Source: Silicimonas algicola
GTDB taxonomy: Bacteria; Pseudomonadota; Alphaproteobacteria; Rhodobacterales; Rhodobacteraceae
Assembly (NCBI RefSeq): GCF_003148765.1
Contig: NZ_QGGV01000003.1
Location: forward strand, 92,156-156,155
Reading direction: 5' to 3'
Length of the DNA: 64,000 nt
In this document: positions 60,248 through 64,000 of the stretch, in pieces
Layout: every line of letters begins with the position of its first letter
Numbering within the stretch: position 1 is the stretch's first letter
Position numbers and translations under genes: made by a program
The notes under the pieces: model-generated
Told to the model about the DNA's origin: nothing
What the model saw: only the letters and a program-made list of their open reading frames with translations
Databases searched by the model: none

Positions 60248-61037
60248 CGGACTGGGCGGGCTCACGGTCTATCGGGCCGTTGCGGCGCGGCTGCCCGATC
60301 TGCCGGTGGTCTACTACGGCGACAACGCCCATACCCCTTACGGCACGCGCGACGCGGACGACATCTATGATCTGACGACGAAGGGTGTGCAGCGCCTGTT
60401 CGAGGCCGGTTGCACCCTTGTCATCCTCGCCTGCAACACCGCGAGTGCGGCGGCCCTGCGGCGGATGCAAGAGTCCTGGGTGCCGCGCGACAAGAGGGTC
60501 CTGGGGGTCTTCGTGCCGCTGATCGAGGCTTTGACCGAGCGTCACTGGGGCGACAACTCTCCTCCCCGCGAGGTGGGCGTGAAGCATGTGGCCCTCTTCG
60601 CCACGCCCGCCACAGTCGCCAGCCGCGCGTTTCAGCGCGAGCTTGCCTTCCGCGCCATCGGCGTCGATGTCGAGGCGCAGGCCTGCGCGGGGGTCGTCGA
60701 CGCCATCGAGGATGGCGACATGATTCTCGCCGAAGCGCTGGTGCGGAGCCACGTCGACGCGCTGAAGCGCAAGATGCCGAGACCGGACGCGGCGGTGCTG
60801 GGCTGTACGCATTATCCCATCGTCGAGGACGACTTCCGCAAGGCGCTCGGGCCCGGCGTGACGGTGTTCAGCCAGCCCGAACTGGTGGCGGCGAGCCTCG
60901 CCGATTATCTCGAGCGGCATCCCGCGATGAAGGGGTCGGGGCAGGTGACGATGTTCCTCACCACCGGCGACCCGGGGCGGGTCAGCGACCAGGCGACTCG
61001 ATTCCTTCGGCGGCGGATCGACTTCCACAAGGCATGA
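60225..61037 (+). CDS. murI: Glutamate racemase
   Basis: A 270-residue cofactor-independent racemase producing D-glutamate for peptidoglycan. The first catalytic Cys is C70 in ILACNTAS, the second in VLGCTHYP, with [12 protein letters not shown] at the N-terminus and [11 protein letters not shown] following. ATG 60225 begins exactly at the conserved start and overlaps the acyltransferase gene, so the two are co-translated. The earlier start at 60135 lies inside that gene. Confidence 0.94.
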   Translation: MSVGIFDSGLGGLTVYRAVAARLPDLPVVYYGDNAHTPYGTRDADDIYDLTTKGVQRLFEAGCTLVILACNTASAAALRRMQESWVPRDKRVLGVFVPLIEALTERHWGDNSPPREVGVKHVALFATPATVASRAFQRELAFRAIGVDVEAQACAGVVDAIEDGDMILAEALVRSHVDALKRKMPRPDAAVLGCTHYPIVEDDFRKALGPGVTVFSQPELVAASLADYLERHPAMKGSGQVTMFLTTGDPGRVSDQATRFLRRRIDFHKA

Positions 61038-61136
61038 CGGCGACCCGACGTCTCTGAAGGTCGATGGAGAGGGCGGTTTGCCGCGTTGCATTCGCTCGCG
61101 CGGATCGCCAAATCTGTCGGGAAGGGAGAGACGTCG

Positions 61137-61586
61137 ATGAAGAGCCTGAAGAAACAGCGGCGCATCCAGGTTCTGGCCTTGGCTGGGCTTTGCCTTCTGG
61201 GCGTGCTTGCGGTGCTCTGGTTCCTCCCGAAGGACGCCTTCCAGTTCTTCCGTTCACCGACCGAGGTGATCGCGGCCCCGCCCTCCGACGACGAGTATTT
61301 CCAGATCGGCGGCCTGGTGAAGGACGGCTCGATCACGCCCGTCGAGGGCGTGCGGTTCCGCTTCGTCGTGACGGACGGGGCGACCGAAGTGCCGGTGGCC
61401 TATGTCGGCGACGATCCTGCGCCCGACCTCTTCAAGGAGGGGCAGGGCACCATCGCCAAGGGCTATTACCGCGCCGGCGTCTTCGAGGCCTCGGAGCTTC
61501 TGGCGAAGCACGACGAGAGCTACATGCCCAGGGAAGTGATCGACGCGCTCAAGGAGCAGGGCGTGTACCAGGACCCGAACGGCTAG
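61137..61586 (+). CDS. ccmE: Cytochrome c maturation heme chaperone CcmE
   Basis: A 149-residue membrane-anchored periplasmic heme chaperone. A basic N-terminus (MKSLKKQRRI) and one helix (VLALAGLCLLGVLAVLWFL) precede an OB-fold with FRSPTEV and FQIGGLVKDGSI. The heme-binding H-x3-Y motif is H125/Y129 in KHDESYMP. ATG 61137 with AAGGGAG. The ccmF gene begins only at 63581, separated from it by five small genes including a holin/muramidase pair. Confidence 0.94.
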   Translation: MKSLKKQRRIQVLALAGLCLLGVLAVLWFLPKDAFQFFRSPTEVIAAPPSDDEYFQIGGLVKDGSITPVEGVRFRFVVTDGATEVPVAYVGDDPAPDLFKEGQGTIAKGYYRAGVFEASELLAKHDESYMPREVIDALKEQGVYQDPNG

Positions 61587-61646
61587 TTTCTCGAACGTTA
61601 ACCGCCCCCGCGCACCTTCCCGCCCGCAACGATCGGGCGAGGGACC

Positions 61647-62258
61647 ATGCGGCGCGTCGAACAGATCGCAGACGAGATCATCGCCCGCGAGGGCGGCTAT
61701 GTGAACGACCCGGACGATCCGGGCGGGGCCACCAAGCACGGCGTGACAATCGGTACGCTTCAGCGGCTTGGCCTTGATCTGACGGGGGACGGGCGGGTCG
61801 ACGTCAACGATGTGCGACGCGTCACCCCGGCTGAGGCGCGGCGCATCTTCGTCGAGGACTACTTCCGCAAACCGCGGCTCGACCGTCTTCCCGAGGCGCT
61901 TCAGGCGCAGATGTTCGACATGCAGGTGAACGCGGGGGCCGAAGCCGTGCGCATCCTCCGGCGGCTTCTCGCCCGGATGGGCTACCCCTGCGCGGTGGAC
62001 GGGATCGTCGGTCCCGAGACCGAGCGCGCCGCACGGGCCGCCGCCGCCGCCGCGCCGGACCACTTTGCCGATGCCTACGGGATCGCCCGGCGCAACTGGT
62101 ACTACGACCTTGCCGACCGTCGTCCGTCCAGCCGCAAGTACGCGCGCCGCCGCGATGGCGGCAAGGGCGGCTGGATCCTGCGGGCGGAAAGCTTCATCTC
62201 GCCGCGCTTCCATCTCACCGAAGCCCAGCACCGCGAGAGGACGTCGGCATGGGCCTGA
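61647..62258 (+). CDS. Holin-associated N-acetylmuramidase (GH108 type endolysin)
   Basis: A 203-residue peptidoglycan hydrolase. The GH108 catalytic region is IIAREGGYVNDPDDPGGATKHGVT, with E15 the likely catalytic acid in the EGG motif, followed by the family's QVNAGAEAVRILRRLL and a PG_binding_3-like segment (GYPCAVDGIVGPET). It overlaps the holin gene by ten bases. Homologous holin/endolysin pairs release gene transfer agents in Rhodobacter capsulatus; whether this pair does so is inference. A TTAACC half-site lies about 45 bases upstream. Confidence 0.85.
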   Translation: MRRVEQIADEIIAREGGYVNDPDDPGGATKHGVTIGTLQRLGLDLTGDGRVDVNDVRRVTPAEARRIFVEDYFRKPRLDRLPEALQAQMFDMQVNAGAEAVRILRRLLARMGYPCAVDGIVGPETERAARAAAAAAPDHFADAYGIARRNWYYDLADRRPSSRKYARRRDGGKGGWILRAESFISPRFHLTEAQHRERTSAWA

Positions 62259-62794
62259 TCGGGGACCTGTTCGGCGTCGTCCTTGGCGGCGGGCGCAACG
62301 CGGTGCGCGAGACGGTCGAGGTCTTCCGGCCCAATGCCGAGGCTCAGGCCGTGCGCGACGCGGCGCAGGAGACGGCCGCGTTGGCGCAGTTCGCCTCGGA
62401 GTTCGCTTTGCCTCGACAGGGGTGGTTCGACCGTCTGATGGACGGTCTGAACCGCCTGCCGCGCCCGATGATGGCGCTCGGCACGCTGGCGCTGTTGGTC
62501 TCGGCCATGTTCGACCCGATGTGGTTCGCCGCTCGGATGCAGGGCATCGCGCTGGTGCCCGAGCCGCTCTGGTGGCTGATGGGGGCCATCGTGTCGTACT
62601 ACTTCGGCGCACGCCACCAGTCGAAGTCGCAGGACTTCCAGCGCGGCCTCGCCCTGACACTGGCCGCGGCGCCGCAGGTGGTTCGGAACGTGCGCGCGCT
62701 CGAGGCGCTGGCGGCAGGTTATGGCGGACGCGACGAGGCTGAGGATACGCCGAACGCGGCCCTCGACGAGTGGAGGGCCGGAGGTGAGCGGTGA
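62249..62794 (+). CDS. Holin family protein
   Basis: A 181-residue protein with a soluble N-terminus (NAVRETVEVFRPNAEAQ), then about two to three hydrophobic segments (MMALGTLALLVSAMFDPMWF, PEPLWWLMGAIVSYYFGARHQ), and a charged C-terminus. It matches the holin type paired with GH108 muramidases in Rhodobacteraceae. It would form the membrane lesion allowing the muramidase to reach the wall. The start overlaps the muramidase gene; GTG of the next gene lies within its 3' end. Confidence 0.8.
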   Translation: MGLIGDLFGVVLGGGRNAVRETVEVFRPNAEAQAVRDAAQETAALAQFASEFALPRQGWFDRLMDGLNRLPRPMMALGTLALLVSAMFDPMWFAARMQGIALVPEPLWWLMGAIVSYYFGARHQSKSQDFQRGLALTLAAAPQVVRNVRALEALAAGYGGRDEAEDTPNAALDEWRAGGER

Positions 62795-62963
62795 CCTTCT
62801 CCTTCAACTCGTCGCCGAACACGGTCCCTGGGCGGTGATGGTGTTCTTCCTGCTGTGGCGGGATTCCGAGAAGGACAAGGCGACGCGCGTCATCCTCGAC
62901 CGCAATGCGCTGATCCTGACCGAGATCTCGACCGTCATCCGCGAACGCCTGCCGAGGAGCTGA
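62784..62963 (+). CDS. Small hypothetical membrane-associated protein
   Basis: A 59-residue protein with one hydrophobic stretch (GPWAVMVFFLLWRDSEKDKAT). It is the third gene of the holin module, starting at GTG 62784 within the holin 3' end with a GGAG-like site. Phage-type accessory membrane protein or antiholin are possibilities, but no family is recognised. Confidence 0.55.
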   Translation: MSGDLLLQLVAEHGPWAVMVFFLLWRDSEKDKATRVILDRNALILTEISTVIRERLPRS

Positions 62964-62965
62964 CG

Positions 62966-63091
62966 ATGAGCCTTTTCCTCGCGGCGCTCCGCCGCCGTCT
63001 CGCCGGCCGCCGCTTCACCCGCGCCGTCGAGCGCCACGCCCGAGCGGCCGACGATCTCGACCGCGCTCTCCGAGAGGTGCTGTCCCGATGA
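62966..63091 (+). CDS. Very small basic hypothetical protein
   Basis: A 41-residue Arg-rich peptide (SLFLAALRRRLAGRRFTRAVERHARAADDLDRAL) with a good GAGGAG ribosome binding site before ATG 62966, and a stop that overlaps the next start as ATGA. The tight packing argues it is translated as part of the operon. Function unknown; an amphipathic helix is likely. Confidence 0.5.
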   Translation: MSLFLAALRRRLAGRRFTRAVERHARAADDLDRALREVLSR

Positions 63092-63510
63092 CCAGACCGC
63101 TGATTCTGCTGGCACTGGCGAGCCTCGTCTTCCTCGCATCGAACGAAGCCTTCGGCTATGGGGCGGCCTACCGGATCGCCTATGGCGCCTTTACGCTGAT
63201 GGCGGCGATGATCTCGCTGACCTTCCTGTGGCTTTGGGCGCGTCGCGCGACGCCGCTTGCCATCGGCATGTCGTTCGGATGGGCGGGCGCCGCGTCCGTC
63301 ATGGGCTGGTGGTGGACCTTCAACGTCCTGCACGGGCCCAAGTGGATGGTCGACAACCCCCTTCTGCTGGTCTTTCTCTCGATCTACTTCGTCGGCGCGA
63401 CCCTTCATTTCCAGGTGATCTCGCGGTCCTTCGGTTCTGACGGACGCGGCTGGATCTGGCCCGTCGCGGCCAGTCTCGCCGTGTCGCTGGCCGTCCACTT
63501 CCTGGCCTGA
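63088..63510 (+). CDS. Hypothetical membrane protein of the holin module
   Basis: A 140-residue protein with about four hydrophobic helices (LILLALASLVFLASN, YGAFTLMAAMISLTFLWLWA, AAASVMGWWWTFNVL, LLLVFLSIYFVGATL). ATG 63088 overlaps the preceding stop by four bases. It ends about 70 bases before ccmF. I recognise no family; possible functions include lysis-module accessory or an unrelated envelope protein. Confidence 0.6.
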   Translation: MTRPLILLALASLVFLASNEAFGYGAAYRIAYGAFTLMAAMISLTFLWLWARRATPLAIGMSFGWAGAASVMGWWWTFNVLHGPKWMVDNPLLLVFLSIYFVGATLHFQVISRSFGSDGRGWIWPVAASLAVSLAVHFLA

Positions 63511-63580
63511 GGCTCACGGGCCCGCGACCTGTCGTCTCGCGCCCTTGGCGCGGACGAGCGGGCGGCATAGTGTCGGCGGC

Positions 63581-64000
63581 ATGATCGTCGAGCTTGGCCA
63601 TTTCACACTACTCCTCGCACTGGCCGTGGCGCTGGTGCAGACCGTCCTGCCGCTGGTCGGCGCGCAGATGCGCTGGACATCGTGGATGACGGTGGCCGGA
63701 CCTGCGGCCATCGCGCAGGCCCTGCTTCTGGCGTTTTCGTTCTCGACGCTGGTCTGGGCCTTCGTGACCTCGGACTTCTCGGTCCGCCTCGTGGTCGAGA
63801 ACTCTCATACGCTGAAGCCGATGCTCTACAAGGTCACCGGCGTCTGGGGAAACCACGAGGGCTCGATGCTGCTGTGGTGTTTCATCGTGGCGGTCTTCGG
63901 AGGCCTTGTCGCCTTGTTCGGCGGCAACCTGCCCGACAGGCTCAAGGCGCGTGTCCTGGGCGTCCAGGGATCGATCGGCGTCGCGTTCCTCAGCTTCCTG
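63581..64000 (+). CDS. ccmF: Cytochrome c-type biogenesis protein CcmF (5' part)
   Basis: The frame from ATG 63581 encodes MIVELGHFTLLLALAVALVQ, several hydrophobic helices, and LVVENSHTLKPMLYKVTGVWGNHEGSMLLW, the N-terminal part of CcmF including the WGNHEGS heme-handling region. The first 140 codons are present; the gene continues past the right window edge. CcmF works with CcmH in ligating heme from CcmE to apocytochrome c in the periplasm. Confidence 0.93.
   Translation, partial: MIVELGHFTLLLALAVALVQTVLPLVGAQMRWTSWMTVAGPAAIAQALLLAFSFSTLVWAFVTSDFSVRLVVENSHTLKPMLYKVTGVWGNHEGSMLLWCFIVAVFGGLVALFGGNLPDRLKARVLGVQGSIGVAFLSFL

Noticed and set aside
1-64000. CRISPR arrays, rRNA genes, prophage structural genes
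   Set aside because: No regularly spaced repeats, no rRNA sequence, and no capsid, tail or terminase genes were seen on either strand.

Overview
The window looks like a chromosomal segment of a marine-type alphaproteobacterium of the Rhodobacteraceae (Roseobacter group). The evidence is the high GC content, the murB-ddl-ftsQ-ftsA-ftsZ cell-division cluster with a DUF2484-like gene, an HvrA/H-NS-type regulator, a fused IorAB indolepyruvate oxidoreductase, separate genes for the homocysteine and corrinoid parts of a B12-dependent methionine synthase, and a holin/muramidase pair next to cytochrome c maturation genes. This assignment is inference; no rRNA gene is present.

Region 1 (1-16.3 kb) is an accessory polysaccharide island. 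Nucleotide-sugar genes (UXS-type UDP-glucuronate decarboxylase, a Glf-like flavoprotein, a GalE-type epimerase), several GT2 glycosyltransferases (one a double-headed 830-residue protein) and a Wzm/Wzt ABC exporter with a C-terminal Wzt domain form two tightly overlapping operons. Three decayed IS5-family relics (1-623, 8050-8868, 14785-14985) bracket and split them. The island trails off into an exonuclease III fragment and two small phage-type genes.

Region 2 (16.6-25.5 kb) is catabolic and transport-related. It is headed by a 1059-residue self-sufficient reductive dehalogenase with two corrinoid-type domains fused to a flavin/[2Fe-2S] reductase. A YejA-like binding protein, ribokinase, a RbsD/FucU mutarotase, CoxG, a ketopantoate-reductase-like protein and a leaderless solute-binding protein follow.

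Region 3 (25.6-27.1 kb) is a small integrative-element scar at tRNA-Asn: a truncated tyrosine integrase lies between a decayed copy of the tRNA and the intact tRNA, with paired GTTACCC repeats.

Region 4 (27.1-44.6 kb) is core genome: a metallo-hydrolase, an EnvZ-like kinase, HvrA, tRNA(CAT), a nuclease, purM-purN, rnd, an AbrB-family membrane protein apparently starting at CTG, sufE, a corrinoid-protein operon, a radical SAM gene with a LexA-type box, then murB-ddl-ftsQ-ftsA.

Region 5 (45-64 kb) continues with ftsZ, three Tad-like pseudopilin genes between ftsZ and lpxC, bamD, recN, a homocysteine methyltransferase, a LysR regulator divergent from the fused indolepyruvate oxidoreductase, an acyltransferase, murI, ccmE, a holin/muramidase module, and the 5' end of ccmF at the right edge.

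The most notable item is the two-domain dehalogenase-reductase fusion. The IS-bracketed glycan locus, the tRNA-Asn scar, the holin module inside the ccm genes and the LexA-controlled radical SAM gene also merit a second look.
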